A DNA stretch of 64,000 bases from Gemmataceae bacterium. Its GTDB lineage: Bacteria; Planctomycetota; Planctomycetia; Gemmatales; Gemmataceae. Location: NCBI GenBank assembly GCA_022842245.1, contig JALHPZ010000001.1:416702-480701 (forward strand). Direction: 5' to 3'. The notes under the pieces are model-generated. The model was given only the letters and a program-made list of their open reading frames with translations. It was not told where the DNA came from and did no database searches. A program made the position numbers and the translations under genes. Positions 15,756 through 24,642 of this stretch are shown here, in pieces. Within the stretch, counting starts at the first letter, position 1. Each line of letters opens with the position of its first letter.

Positions 15756-16865
15756 TCAGGGCATGGGGCGCTGGCGCCGGCCGAGCGTCACTTTCGCTTC
15801 GAGGATTTCGTCGCCGCGGCGGAACTCGACGGTGGCGATGTCGCCGGGCCGCAGTTGCGTCATGATCTCGTCCACGTCGGTGGTCTTTTCGAGAACGTGG
15901 CCGTTCAGTTTCAGCAGGCGATCGCCGACTTTGAGTCCCGCCTTCGCGGACGGGGAGCCTTCGGAAAGCTGTTCGACGACCGGCTCCATCTTCCCCTCGC
16001 GGCTGAGGGTGACGCCGAGGACGGCGCGGGATTCGCCGCGACCGATGACGTCGCCGCGCACGAGGCGCTTCCATTCGTCCTGGAACGCCTTGGTGGAGAC
16101 GTGGACGTTGTCGTCGATCTTGTCGCCGATGCGGCTGTGGATGCCGACGAGCTTGCCGGTGAGGTCGAAGAGCGGCCCGCCGGAATCGCCGCCGACGAGC
16201 GTGCAGTCGGAGACGAGCGCCTTCTGGTTCTTGAGGTCGACCATCTGGCCGAGGCGGACCGGGGCGCGGCGTTCGGGCTTCGGGCCGCCGGGGTGGCCGA
16301 GCGAGACGACCCACTGCCCCTTGGCGAGCTTGGTGGAATCGCCGATCTCGACGAAGGGCCATTTGCCTTCCTTCGCGCCGGGCCAGGTGGCGTCGGCGGG
16401 CACAGGGTCGACGATCTTGACCATGCCGCTGTCGACGCCGGGGTTGCGGCCGAGGATCTTTCCGCGGACCTCGATGTTGCCGGGCAGGATCAGCATGACC
16501 GTGGTGGGGTTGGCGTCGCCGCGGCGCGGCGCCAGCCCGCCGAACCCGAAGCTGGGCGGTTCGATGACGTGCGCGGCGGTGAGGACGAGGCCGTCGTCGC
16601 TGACAATGACGCCGCTGCCGGCACCGACCGATTGCGGACCGGAGCGCGACGGATCGACCTGGCCGAGGATGACGGCCACAGTCGCGGGCGTAACCTTGGC
16701 GACCAATCCCTTCACGGTGTCCTGCAGGGATTTCAACTCGGCGACGGACTCGGGCGCCGTCGTGCGGGTCGGGTTCCAGAGGACGGGTTTGGAATCGGCG
16801 GCGGAAACGAAAACGGCGAGCGGAAGGGAGAGGAGGAGGCTCGCGGCGAACCGTCGGAGGCGCAT
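15756..16865 (-). CDS. HtrA/DegP-like periplasmic serine protease with PDZ domain
   Basis: 369 residues from ATG 16865; the longer frame to 16982 has no better start. A signal peptide (MRLRRFAASLLLSLPLAVFVSA) is followed by the trypsin-like domain. His is in GSGVIVSDDGLVLTAAHVI, a candidate Asp in VDSGMVKI, and Ser in GGDSGGPL. A single C-terminal PDZ (about 275-365: RAVLGVTLS, SAKAGLKVGDRLLKLNG) follows. The expected role is degradation or quality control of envelope proteins. It is the first gene of a pair with the degenerate paralogue downstream. Confidence 0.92.
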   Translation of the reverse strand: MRLRRFAASLLLSLPLAVFVSAADSKPVLWNPTRTTAPESVAELKSLQDTVKGLVAKVTPATVAVILGQVDPSRSGPQSVGAGSGVIVSDDGLVLTAAHVIEPPSFGFGGLAPRRGDANPTTVMLILPGNIEVRGKILGRNPGVDSGMVKIVDPVPADATWPGAKEGKWPFVEIGDSTKLAKGQWVVSLGHPGGPKPERRAPVRLGQMVDLKNQKALVSDCTLVGGDSGGPLFDLTGKLVGIHSRIGDKIDDNVHVSTKAFQDEWKRLVRGDVIGRGESRAVLGVTLSREGKMEPVVEQLSEGSPSAKAGLKVGDRLLKLNGHVLEKTTDVDEIMTQLRPGDIATVEFRRGDEILEAKVTLGRRQRPMP

Positions 16866-17154
16866 GGTGGGCAGGCTCCGGTCATGTAGATGGCGTGTCG
16901 ATTCCATTTTAGGCATGTGAGTCAAGCCGCGCGGGGAATCGCCGCGATTCTCTAGCTTGCCCAATTCGACGCCCGGAAGCAAGCATCGGTTTCGCGGGAA
17001 GTCCCAAAAGGCCGGAAATGTCGTCGATGGCTCCGGTCGGCGACTCTTGGGAAGCTGCGCGAAGATTCCGGCCCGGTAGGAACGACTTGCGTTGAAGCCA
17101 AAAGAATTGCTTGATTACCGTTAAGCTGGGGAATCTGTTCCGCCGATAACGATC

Positions 17155-19767
17155 GTGCGGAATATTGCGCGCACTCTCCGCTGGATGGATCGCACCATGC
17201 CCGGATTGGCTCATTGGGTTCGTCGACGCTGGATTCCCCGGCTGTTCCTGACCGGCTTGGCGGTCGCCGGCACGGGATGCTCGCGCCTGCATTTCCGCGA
17301 GCGGGCGGACAAGGACGTCGAGGGCGTGCTGACGCAGAAGAACATTTTCCCGGAAACGAAGATCGAGAACTGGCACGTCTACCCGGATCCCAAAGCGCGG
17401 CACGCCGATCCGAGCTGCCCGGACCACCCGCCCTACCCGCCGGACGACTACGCGGCATGGCTGCTCTCGCCGAACCCGCAGAAGCCCTCGAAGAAGTGGG
17501 GCGCGGGGCGGTTCGAGGGAAAGGAATACCTGAAGCAGATCGAGTCGTGGGATGCGGAGAACCGCGCGGCCGATCCGACGCCGGCATCGCCGATGCCGAT
17601 GAATCCGGCCAATCCGGCCGCCGTCGGCGGGTTCGCCTTCGCCTTCCACAGCGATCAAAAGGCGTATCGCCTGCGGATCGATCAGGCGGTCGAACTGGCG
17701 CTATTCAATAGCCGCGAATTCCAGGACCGCCGCGAGGACCTATACCTCTCGGCGCTGCCGGTCACGTCGGAGCGGTTCAGCTTCGCGGCGCAGGCGTTCG
17801 CGGCCGAGACGGTCGTGCGCGAGAACTCCGGCCGGCAGCGCGCCGACGCGGGCAACCGCTGGCGGCTGAACACCGATGCCGGCGTGTCGAAGCTGTTCCC
17901 GACCGGCGCGACGCTGCTGTTCCGCTTCGCCAACCAGGTGGTGCTGGACCTCACCAGCCCGCGGCCGGACATCGCCATCTCGAACCTGTCGCTGACGTTC
18001 ATCCAGCCGCTGTTGCAGGGCGGCGGGCTTGCGGTCACGCTGGAATCGCTGACGCAGGCCGAGCGGACTCTGCTTTACGCCATCCGGTCGTACGCGCGTT
18101 TCCGCAAGGTGTTCTTTGTCGCGATCTCGGGCGCTGGGGATTACACCAACAACCCGTATGGCCTGCAGGGCCTTGCGGTGAACCTCGGCCGCGCCATCGG
18201 CAACAACCTCACCGCGCCCGTCGCCGGCTTCCAGCCGGTCATCCTGCGCGCCGCGAACCTCGAGAACGAGAAGAAGAACCTCGCCGCCCTCGACCAGATC
18301 CTGCGGCTGTACCGGAACCTGAAGGAAGGCGGCGTCGTCTCGGACCTGCAGGTCGTGCGCGTCGAGCTGCAATACCTGCAAAGCCAGACGCGGCTGCTGG
18401 ACAGCAACCGGCAGTACCTGGACCAGTTGGACAACTTCAAGCTGCAGCTCGGCGTGCCGACGAACCTGCCGATCGAACTGGACGACGCGCCGCTACGGCC
18501 GATGAAGAATCAAGTGAAACGGATCGAGGAGGTCTACGCGCAGCTGCTGGACGTGCAGGCCGAGGCCGGAAAATACGATCCCTCGGAACAACCGGCCCGA
18601 TACCGCGAACGGTGGAAGGCGCTCCTGACGGAATCCCCGCTCGTCCGCGGCACGGAGTTCGCGAAGAAGTACACGGAGCGGATGGCCGAGCTGGCGAAAC
18701 TGTCCGATGACAATCTGAAGAAACGGGTCGACGACGCCCTGGAGGCGCGGCGCAAGCTGTTCGACGCCCGGGCGGAGCGGCAGAAGGCCGGCCAACCGGA
18801 ACCGGCGGATACCGATGCGGCGATCGTGGCGCTCGAGAACGCGATCGACTTCGCCCGCTTCGAACAATCGCTGCGGAAGTTCGAATCGCAACCGTGGCTG
18901 AAGCTCCCGCCGGACCGGCGGACCGGCGACCGCGCGGCGCACTTCCGCGAGTCGCTCGACTTCGGCACCCTGGTGGCGCTGGCGGCGCGGAACGAACGGC
19001 TGGACCGGATTCGGGAAACCTGGCCGCAACTGCCCGCGATCGTCGTGGAAGGCGAGGATCTGATCCGGTCGCCGCTGGACGACGCGAGCACCAAGGTGGC
19101 GCAGGTGGCGCTCACGGGCCGGCTGGACCTGATGAACGCCCGGGCGCAGGTGGTGGATTCGTACCGGCAGATCGCGGTGCGGGCGAACGCGCTGCAGGGC
19201 GTGCTGGACGTGCAGTACGACCTGAACACGCTGACGCCGCCGGGGGAGAACGAGGTCTTCGCCTTCGCGGGCAGCCGGACCCGCCACGCCCTGACGTTGC
19301 GGGCCGAACCGCCGTTCGTCCGACGCGTCGAACGGAACAACTACCGGGCCGCGCTGATCTCGTATCAGAGGCAGCGCCGGACGCTGATGGCGTTCGAGGA
19401 CAATATCATTAATGATTGCCGCGCGGACCTTCGGCAGTTGCGGTCGCTCGCGGAATCGTATAAAGTTCAACAACGCGCCGTCGAGTTGGCCTACGCCCAG
19501 GTGGACAACGCCCGCTCGACGCTGCTTGCCCCGCCCGACCCGACGGCCCGCGAGGCCGCCGGAAGTTCCGCCGCCCTCACCGAGCAGTTGCTCCAGGCGC
19601 AGAACCAGTTGCTCCAGGCCCAGAACGCCCTCTACACGCTCTGGATCAACTATCTGAACACGCGGATGAACCTGTACCTCGACCTAGAGTTGCTCCCACT
19701 CGATTCGAGAGGTTTGTGGTCCGATGGCCTCCCCCAGCCCGAACTCCCGCCGATCGTCGTGCGCTGA
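17155..19767 (+). CDS. Large TolC-like outer-membrane efflux protein
   Basis: 870 residues from GTG 17155; ATGs at 17185 and 17197 are alternatives. A hydrophobic leader ends at LAVAGTGC, a lipobox-like site with Cys42. Two OEP-type helical hairpin blocks are seen, about 165-460 and 640-850, with long amphipathic helices (EKKNLAALDQILRLYRNL, LTEQLLQAQNQLLQAQNALY). Typical TolC proteins have about 450 residues. Here a charged helical insertion of roughly 150 residues (about 470-620) and an N-terminal extension nearly double the length. The gene overlaps the next one (membrane-fusion protein) by 44 bases. Together with the ATPase and permease downstream it forms a tripartite exporter. Confidence 0.88.
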   Translation: MRNIARTLRWMDRTMPGLAHWVRRRWIPRLFLTGLAVAGTGCSRLHFRERADKDVEGVLTQKNIFPETKIENWHVYPDPKARHADPSCPDHPPYPPDDYAAWLLSPNPQKPSKKWGAGRFEGKEYLKQIESWDAENRAADPTPASPMPMNPANPAAVGGFAFAFHSDQKAYRLRIDQAVELALFNSREFQDRREDLYLSALPVTSERFSFAAQAFAAETVVRENSGRQRADAGNRWRLNTDAGVSKLFPTGATLLFRFANQVVLDLTSPRPDIAISNLSLTFIQPLLQGGGLAVTLESLTQAERTLLYAIRSYARFRKVFFVAISGAGDYTNNPYGLQGLAVNLGRAIGNNLTAPVAGFQPVILRAANLENEKKNLAALDQILRLYRNLKEGGVVSDLQVVRVELQYLQSQTRLLDSNRQYLDQLDNFKLQLGVPTNLPIELDDAPLRPMKNQVKRIEEVYAQLLDVQAEAGKYDPSEQPARYRERWKALLTESPLVRGTEFAKKYTERMAELAKLSDDNLKKRVDDALEARRKLFDARAERQKAGQPEPADTDAAIVALENAIDFARFEQSLRKFESQPWLKLPPDRRTGDRAAHFRESLDFGTLVALAARNERLDRIRETWPQLPAIVVEGEDLIRSPLDDASTKVAQVALTGRLDLMNARAQVVDSYRQIAVRANALQGVLDVQYDLNTLTPPGENEVFAFAGSRTRHALTLRAEPPFVRRVERNNYRAALISYQRQRRTLMAFEDNIINDCRADLRQLRSLAESYKVQQRAVELAYAQVDNARSTLLAPPDPTAREAAGSSAALTEQLLQAQNQLLQAQNALYTLWINYLNTRMNLYLDLELLPLDSRGLWSDGLPQPELPPIVVR

Positions 19768-21658
19768 CCCGCTCCGCCGCCGCGCCGGCCGGTCCACGGT
19801 CGCGCTCCTCGCCACGCTCTTCACGCTCCTCGGCGGCATCGCGGCCGCCGCCTGGTACTTCGGCCTGCTCCGGTCCGGCACCGGAGCCCGCCCGGACCTC
19901 ATCCTCCACCGTGTCAAACTCGAATCCCTCCCCGTCTCCGTCGTCGGCAAGGGCGCGCTCGAATCGGCCGACAACCGCGACATCATCTGCAAGGTGAAGG
20001 CCGGCTCGAAAGGCACCTTCGCCAGCACCATCCGCTGGGTCATCGACGACGGTTCGATCGTCGCCAAGGGCCAGCTCCTGATGGAACTGGACGACTCCGC
20101 GCTGGACGAACAGTACAAGCAGCAAAGCATCGCCGTGGAGAAAGCCGAGGCCGAGTGGTTCCGGGCGGACAACGATTATCTCATCCAGCTCAAGGACAAC
20201 GAATCGCTGATCGTCGCCGCCCAGGCCGCCCTCCGCGTCGCCGAACTCGACCTCGACAAGTTCATCGGACTCCGCGCCGAACCCTCCCTCAATCCGTTCG
20301 GCGCGCTCGTCGGTGCCCACGGCACCATCATGGAGAAGGGCGAATACCGCCAGAAGCTCGACGATGTCTCCGCACGGCTCAAGGCCGCCGAGTCCGACCT
20401 CGAAGCCTATCGCGAGCGATCGGCGTGGGCCGAACGCAGCGCGAAACTCGGATACCTCACCGTCAGCCAGTCGAAGGTCGAACAGTCGAAACTCAGCGGC
20501 GCTTCGGACAACTACGAAAAGCTCCGCAAGGAACAGTACATCCTCGAGAACTTCATGCGCGAGAAAGACCTCACGGACCTCAAGTCGAAATGGGACGTGG
20601 CCCGCATCGGACTGGACAAGGCGATCCAGACCGCCGAGGCGAAGGCGGCGCAGGCCGACTCGATTCGAAAAACCAACCGGTCCGTCCACCAGCGCGAATT
20701 GGACCGCCTGCGCGAAATCGAGCAGCAGATCAAGGAATGCAAGATCCGCGCGCCGCAAGACGGGATGGTGGTGTATTTCAAGAGCGAACAGGGGCGCAGC
20801 AGCAGCGGCCAGCAACTGATCGCGATCGGCGAGCAGGTGCGCGAAGGCCAGAAGCTGATGCGAATTCCGGACCTGCGGCGGATGCAGGTGAACACGCGGA
20901 TCCACGAGGCGCAGATTGGGCGCGTGCGAGGCGACGACCGACAGGCCACGCGAATCCTGGATCATGTGCGCGTCGGGATGATGACGCTGGTCGACCCGAT
21001 GAGCCGGCTGGCAAGCCAGCACGAACAGTCGCTCAACTGGGTTCAGGATGCGGTTCGGGATCGCGAATACGAGATCCGCCGTGAAGGGCACCGCGCTTCG
21101 GTGCGGGTGGATGCCTTCCCGGACAAGGTCTTCGCGGCACGGGTCCGCACCGTGGCGGCCGTGGCGCAGCAGGCGGACTGGTTCAGCAGCGACGTGAAGC
21201 TGTACCCGACGCAGGTGCTGATCACGGAAAGCGTGACCGGCCTGAAACCCGACATGAACGCCGAAGTGACGATCCACATCGACGACGCGACGGAGCCGGT
21301 GCTCGCGGTTCCGCTTCAAGCCGTCGTGGGCGGAGCGGAGAACGGCCCGAAGCGCACGGTCTGGGTCATGGCGGGCGGCGCGCCCGTCGAGCGCGAAGTG
21401 CAACTGGGCAAGTTCAACGATGCCATGATCGAAGTCCTCAGTGGTCTCCAGGAAGGCGATGAGGTTGTGGTCAATCCGAAGGCGATCGCCGGCGACAAGG
21501 CCAAGGTCCGCGAGGAAATGGGCAATGGCGGCGGCCGCCCGAAGGGCGAAGGCGGCTGGGAGAAGAAGGCCGGCGGCGAGGGCGGCAAGAAGAAGGGCAT
21601 GGGCGCCCCCGGCGGCGGACCGCCCGGCGCAGGCATGCCGAAGGGACCGCAGGCCTAG
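19724..21658 (+). CDS. HlyD/MacA-type periplasmic adaptor of an ABC exporter
   Basis: 644 residues. One membrane anchor (about 25-47, VALLATLFTLLGGIAAAAWYF) is followed by a biotinyl-lipoyl-like half (VVGKGALESADNRD, GSIVAKGQLLMELDDS). A long coiled coil spans about 125-345, and the second lipoyl half with beta-barrel (KIRAPQDGMVVYF, EVTIHIDDATEPVLAVPL) follows. The last 50 residues are Gly/Lys/Pro-rich and disordered, unusual for the family. It should link the TolC-like protein to the MacB-type ABC transporter encoded next. The overlap with the preceding gene implies translational coupling. Confidence 0.92.
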   Translation: MASPSPNSRRSSCADPLRRRAGRSTVALLATLFTLLGGIAAAAWYFGLLRSGTGARPDLILHRVKLESLPVSVVGKGALESADNRDIICKVKAGSKGTFASTIRWVIDDGSIVAKGQLLMELDDSALDEQYKQQSIAVEKAEAEWFRADNDYLIQLKDNESLIVAAQAALRVAELDLDKFIGLRAEPSLNPFGALVGAHGTIMEKGEYRQKLDDVSARLKAAESDLEAYRERSAWAERSAKLGYLTVSQSKVEQSKLSGASDNYEKLRKEQYILENFMREKDLTDLKSKWDVARIGLDKAIQTAEAKAAQADSIRKTNRSVHQRELDRLREIEQQIKECKIRAPQDGMVVYFKSEQGRSSSGQQLIAIGEQVREGQKLMRIPDLRRMQVNTRIHEAQIGRVRGDDRQATRILDHVRVGMMTLVDPMSRLASQHEQSLNWVQDAVRDREYEIRREGHRASVRVDAFPDKVFAARVRTVAAVAQQADWFSSDVKLYPTQVLITESVTGLKPDMNAEVTIHIDDATEPVLAVPLQAVVGGAENGPKRTVWVMAGGAPVEREVQLGKFNDAMIEVLSGLQEGDEVVVNPKAIAGDKAKVREEMGNGGGRPKGEGGWEKKAGGEGGKKKGMGAPGGGPPGAGMPKGPQA

Positions 21659-21660
21659 CT

Positions 21661-21754
21661 CGGAGTGCGGAGCGGGGAGTGCGGAGTTCGAGATATCCCA
21701 CCGCTTCGCATTCCTTGATTCCACTCCGCACTCCGCACTCCGCACTCCGCACTC
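21661..21754. repeat. CTCCGCA heptamer inverted-repeat element, copy 1
   Basis: The left arm at 21661-21687 carries GGAGTGCGGAG twice. The right arm at 21722-21754 is a tandem array of CTCCGCA units (four full), which pairs with the left arm. It occupies the gap between the adaptor and ATPase genes. A second element of the same design lies at 24543-24630, and a single short copy at 42948-42962. Confidence 0.85.
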
Positions 21755-21758
21755 GAAC

Positions 21759-22481
21759 ATGGCTGCCATCGTCGAAGTCATCGATCTCTTCAAGGACTAC
21801 TTCCTCGAAGGGCACATCCCCGTCAACGTGCTGAAGGGGCTGAACCTCAGCTTCGACGAGGGCGATTTCGTCGCGCTCATGGGGCCGTCCGGGTCGGGCA
21901 AGTCGACCCTCATGAACATCCTCGGCTGTCTCGACCGACCGACCGCCGGCCAGTACCTTTTGAACGGCGGCGATGTCGCCCGCATGTCCGACGACCGGCT
22001 CTCGGAGATCCGCAGCACCTACCTCGGCTTCATCTTCCAGGCCTACAACCTGCTGCCGCAGTACACCGTCGTCGAGAACATCGAGTTGCCGCTGGTCTAC
22101 CAGGGCGTGCGCCTCGACCAAAAGACCAAGGACCGCTGCATCGCGCTCGCGGAGATGGTCGGCCTCGGCACGCGGCTCGACCACCGCCCCCTGCAACTGT
22201 CCGGCGGCCAGCAACAGCGCGTCGCCATCGCCCGCAGCCTTGTGAACGACCCGCACGTCATCCTCGCCGACGAACCCACCGGCAACCTCGACAGCCGCAC
22301 CAGCGTCGAGATCATGCAGATGCTCCGCGAGCTGAACAAGGCCGGCAAGACGATCATCATGGTCACGCACGAGAACGACATCGCCGCCTGGGCGCGCCGC
22401 GTCGTCCGCCTGCGGGACGGCCTGGTGGAGTCGGACGTCCGCAACGACGACCACCAACCGGATCTGTCGGCCGCTCACTAA
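21759..22481 (+). CDS. ABC transporter ATPase, MacB/LolD type
   Basis: 240 residues from ATG 21759. Walker A is GPSGSGKST, the Q-loop lies in GFIFQAYNLLPQYTVVENI, the signature is LSGGQQQRVAIARSL, Walker B is VILADEPTGNLD, and the H-loop is VTHEND. The sequence type is that of MacB/LolD ATPases, which drive FtsX-like permeases. In E. coli MacB ATPase and permease are one polypeptide; here they are separate genes with one gene (22495) between them. It starts directly after the heptamer repeat, leaving little room for a ribosome site. Confidence 0.95.
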   Translation: MAAIVEVIDLFKDYFLEGHIPVNVLKGLNLSFDEGDFVALMGPSGSGKSTLMNILGCLDRPTAGQYLLNGGDVARMSDDRLSEIRSTYLGFIFQAYNLLPQYTVVENIELPLVYQGVRLDQKTKDRCIALAEMVGLGTRLDHRPLQLSGGQQQRVAIARSLVNDPHVILADEPTGNLDSRTSVEIMQMLRELNKAGKTIIMVTHENDIAAWARRVVRLRDGLVESDVRNDDHQPDLSAAH

Positions 22482-22494
22482 CCCGGGATCTGCC

Positions 22495-23109
22495 ATGAAT
22501 GAGATGAAAGCCTCGCTGGTACTATTACTGTTCGTCACGGCGTCTGTCGGGGCCGAACCCGTGCCGAAGGAAACTCTGGCCGAAACGCTCAAGGCCGTCG
22601 GCGGCGAAGACAAGCTCCTGAAATTATTCAGCCTGAAGGAAAAGCTCGTCGTCAACGCCGATCCGAACGCGAAGGCGACCGTTCGCACCACGATTTGCGA
22701 ACCACCGAAATACTGGTGGCTCGGCAAGACTGAGCGAGTCTCCGAACAGAAGGAACCGGCCACGTTTCTCGTCTGGGCGTGGACGCTGGCGATCCTGACC
22801 GATCCGAAGTCGAAGCTGGAGACGGCCGCCGAAATCAAGATCGGCGATCGGGCCGCGTATGGCATCACCGTCAGCGAGACGGTTACGCCAGCCATGACGA
22901 TGTACTTCGATCGGGAAACCAAGCTACTGACCCGCATCGACTGGCGGACGGACCAACATCTGTTTTCCGACTGGAAAGAGCACGACGGAGTGAAGTATGC
23001 GTCCAAGTGCGTCGGTTACAAGACGAAAACGGGCAAGCCGTGGTATTACACCGAGATACTGAATGTCGAACGGTTGAAGGAACTCCCTCAAGGCCTCATG
23101 CGGAAATAG
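22495..23109 (+). CDS. Exported protein in the exporter operon, unknown function
   Basis: 204 residues with a signal peptide (MNEMKASLVLLLFVTASVGAEP). The mature part reads as an extended antiparallel sheet: TLKAVGGEDKLLKLFSLKEKL, VVNADPNAKATVRTTI, TMYFDRETKLLTRIDW, DWKEHDGVKYASKC. That pattern resembles planctomycete proteins with a LolA/LppX-like fold that bind lipids or substrates, but I cannot assign a family. It begins 13 bases after the ATPase gene and ends 6 bases before the permease gene, so it is an integral part of the operon and may be a periplasmic substrate or lipid handler for the exporter. Confidence 0.8.
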   Translation: MNEMKASLVLLLFVTASVGAEPVPKETLAETLKAVGGEDKLLKLFSLKEKLVVNADPNAKATVRTTICEPPKYWWLGKTERVSEQKEPATFLVWAWTLAILTDPKSKLETAAEIKIGDRAAYGITVSETVTPAMTMYFDRETKLLTRIDWRTDQHLFSDWKEHDGVKYASKCVGYKTKTGKPWYYTEILNVERLKELPQGLMRK

Positions 23110-23115
23110 CGGACC

Positions 23116-24540
23116 ATGGACATCTTCGACATTCCCCCGGCTCCTTCGCCCGTCTCCGGCAGCGGCGGTCTCGGCGTCGTCAAGCTCGGCCGCGCCGTCG
23201 GTCTCGCCGTGCGCAGCCTCTGGCTCCACAAGCTCCGCTCGCTCCTGTCCGTGCTCGGCATTGTCATCGGCACCAGTTCCGTCATCGCCCTCATGGCCTT
23301 CGGCGAAGGCTCCATGAAGGACGCCCTCGACGACATCAAACGACAGGGTGCCACCAACATCGTCGTCCGCAGCGTCAAGCCGCCCGACGACTCCGCCGCC
23401 GCCGCGCAGTCCCGATCCTGGGTCGCCGCCTTCGGCCTCGACTCGCGGGATATCGCTCGCTTCCAGGCGTTCGGCAAGGCGATCGCCATGATGGTGCCGA
23501 TGCGCGTCTTCCCCTCGGAAGTGCGCTATCTCGAACGCGTCCACAATGCCCGCATGGTCGCCACCGTGCCGGAATACGCCGACGTGAACAAGCTTCCGAT
23601 CGCGCGGGGGCGATTCCTCGTCTCCGACGACGAGGTGAATCGGATCAACAACTGCGTGCTCGGATCGGCCACCGCCGACAAACTCTTCCCGTTCGAGGAC
23701 CCGATCGGAAGAACCGTCTTCTGCCGCGGCGACAAGTATCTCGTCGTCGGCGTGGCGGCCGACCGCATGCCCACCGGCGGCACCGGCGGGAGCCTCGCGG
23801 CCGAGGATTACAACAACGACCTCTACATCCCGCTCTCCACCTGCAACCAGTACATCGGTAGCAAGGTATCGATCCGCTCCGCCGGCAGCCGCTCCGCCGA
23901 ACAGGTGGAGATCAGCCAGGTGACGATGACGGTGGAAGCCGAGGTGGACACGGCCGCCGGCCGTGCGACCGTGAAGGCGATCGGCGACCAGATCAAGCGA
24001 CTGCTCGAACGCCACCACGAGAAGAAGGACTGGGCGGTCACCATTCCGCTGGATCGACTCGAAGACGCCGAGCGCCAGCAGGAACGCTTCACTTCGCTCT
24101 TGGTGCTGATCGCCTCGATCTCCCTGCTCGTCGGCGGCATCGGCATCATGAACATCATGCTGGCGACCGTGACGGAGCGGACCCGCGAGATCGGCATCCG
24201 CCGCGCGCTCGGCGCCAAGCAAAAGGACATCACGGCTCAATTCCTCGTCGAGGCGACGGTGCAAACGACGGTTGGCGGTCTCATCGGCGTCGTCGTCGGG
24301 CTTGTGCTCGTGTTCGTCGTCCCGATCGCCCCCGCCGGCCTCGCCTGGATGGCCGACCGCGCGCTCCTCGCGGAATCGGCCACGTGGCTGCGCACCATCA
24401 AGCTCCCCGCCACCGTGAACGTCCCCTCGATTTTCCTTGCCGTCGGCGTGTCGGTCGGCGTCGGCGTGCTCTTCGGCTGGTACCCGGCGCGCCGCGCCGC
24501 GAAGCTCGACCCGATCGAAGCCCTGCGCCACACGGCGTAA
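23116..24540 (+). CDS. ABC transporter permease, MacB/FtsX type
   Basis: 474 residues. The first membrane helix is at about 30-60 (LRSLLSVLGIVIGTSSVIALMAF). A large periplasmic MacB-PCD domain follows (about 65-320, with VPEYADVNKLPIARGRFL and IGRTVFCRGDKYLVVGV). Three C-terminal helices carry the FtsX signature (LVLIASISLLVGGIGIMNIM, VTERTREIGIRRALGAKQKDI, AARRAAKLDPIEALRH pattern). It partners with the ATPase at 21759 and couples ATP hydrolysis to a periplasmic movement that drives efflux through the TolC-like protein. Substrate unknown. Confidence 0.94.
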   Translation: MDIFDIPPAPSPVSGSGGLGVVKLGRAVGLAVRSLWLHKLRSLLSVLGIVIGTSSVIALMAFGEGSMKDALDDIKRQGATNIVVRSVKPPDDSAAAAQSRSWVAAFGLDSRDIARFQAFGKAIAMMVPMRVFPSEVRYLERVHNARMVATVPEYADVNKLPIARGRFLVSDDEVNRINNCVLGSATADKLFPFEDPIGRTVFCRGDKYLVVGVAADRMPTGGTGGSLAAEDYNNDLYIPLSTCNQYIGSKVSIRSAGSRSAEQVEISQVTMTVEAEVDTAAGRATVKAIGDQIKRLLERHHEKKDWAVTIPLDRLEDAERQQERFTSLLVLIASISLLVGGIGIMNIMLATVTERTREIGIRRALGAKQKDITAQFLVEATVQTTVGGLIGVVVGLVLVFVVPIAPAGLAWMADRALLAESATWLRTIKLPATVNVPSIFLAVGVSVGVGVLFGWYPARRAAKLDPIEALRHTA

Positions 24541-24542
24541 AC

Positions 24543-24630
24543 CAGTGCGGAGCGCGGAGTATGGAATTCAAACCAAAACGTAACTGATTTGGTTTTCATT
24601 CCGCACTCCGCACTCCGCACTCCGCACTCC
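24543..24630. repeat. CTCCGCA heptamer inverted-repeat element, copy 2
   Basis: The left arm has GTGCGGAG and GCGGAGTATGGA (24545-24565). The inner stem AAACCAAA pairs with TTTGGTTT. The right arm at 24601-24630 is a run of CTCCGCA units. The whole can fold into one long hairpin. It separates the exporter operon from the CobW-type gene and abuts the latter's putative -10 box. Confidence 0.85.
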
Positions 24631-24636
24631 TACAAT
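24631..24636 (+). promoter_or_regulatory. Putative -10 box (TACAAT) of a leaderless transcript
   Basis: TACAAT ends exactly six bases before ATG 24643, so transcription would start at or next to the A of the start codon. No clear -35 is seen because the upstream bases are heptamer repeat. The same hexamer and spacing precede the ABC ATPase gene at 33521. Confidence 0.45.
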
Positions 24637-24642
24637 TCTTCC

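Noticed and set aside
21722..21754. Tandem heptamers as a possible CRISPR array
   Set aside because: Units of 7 bases without spacers, no cas genes; a simple tandem repeat.
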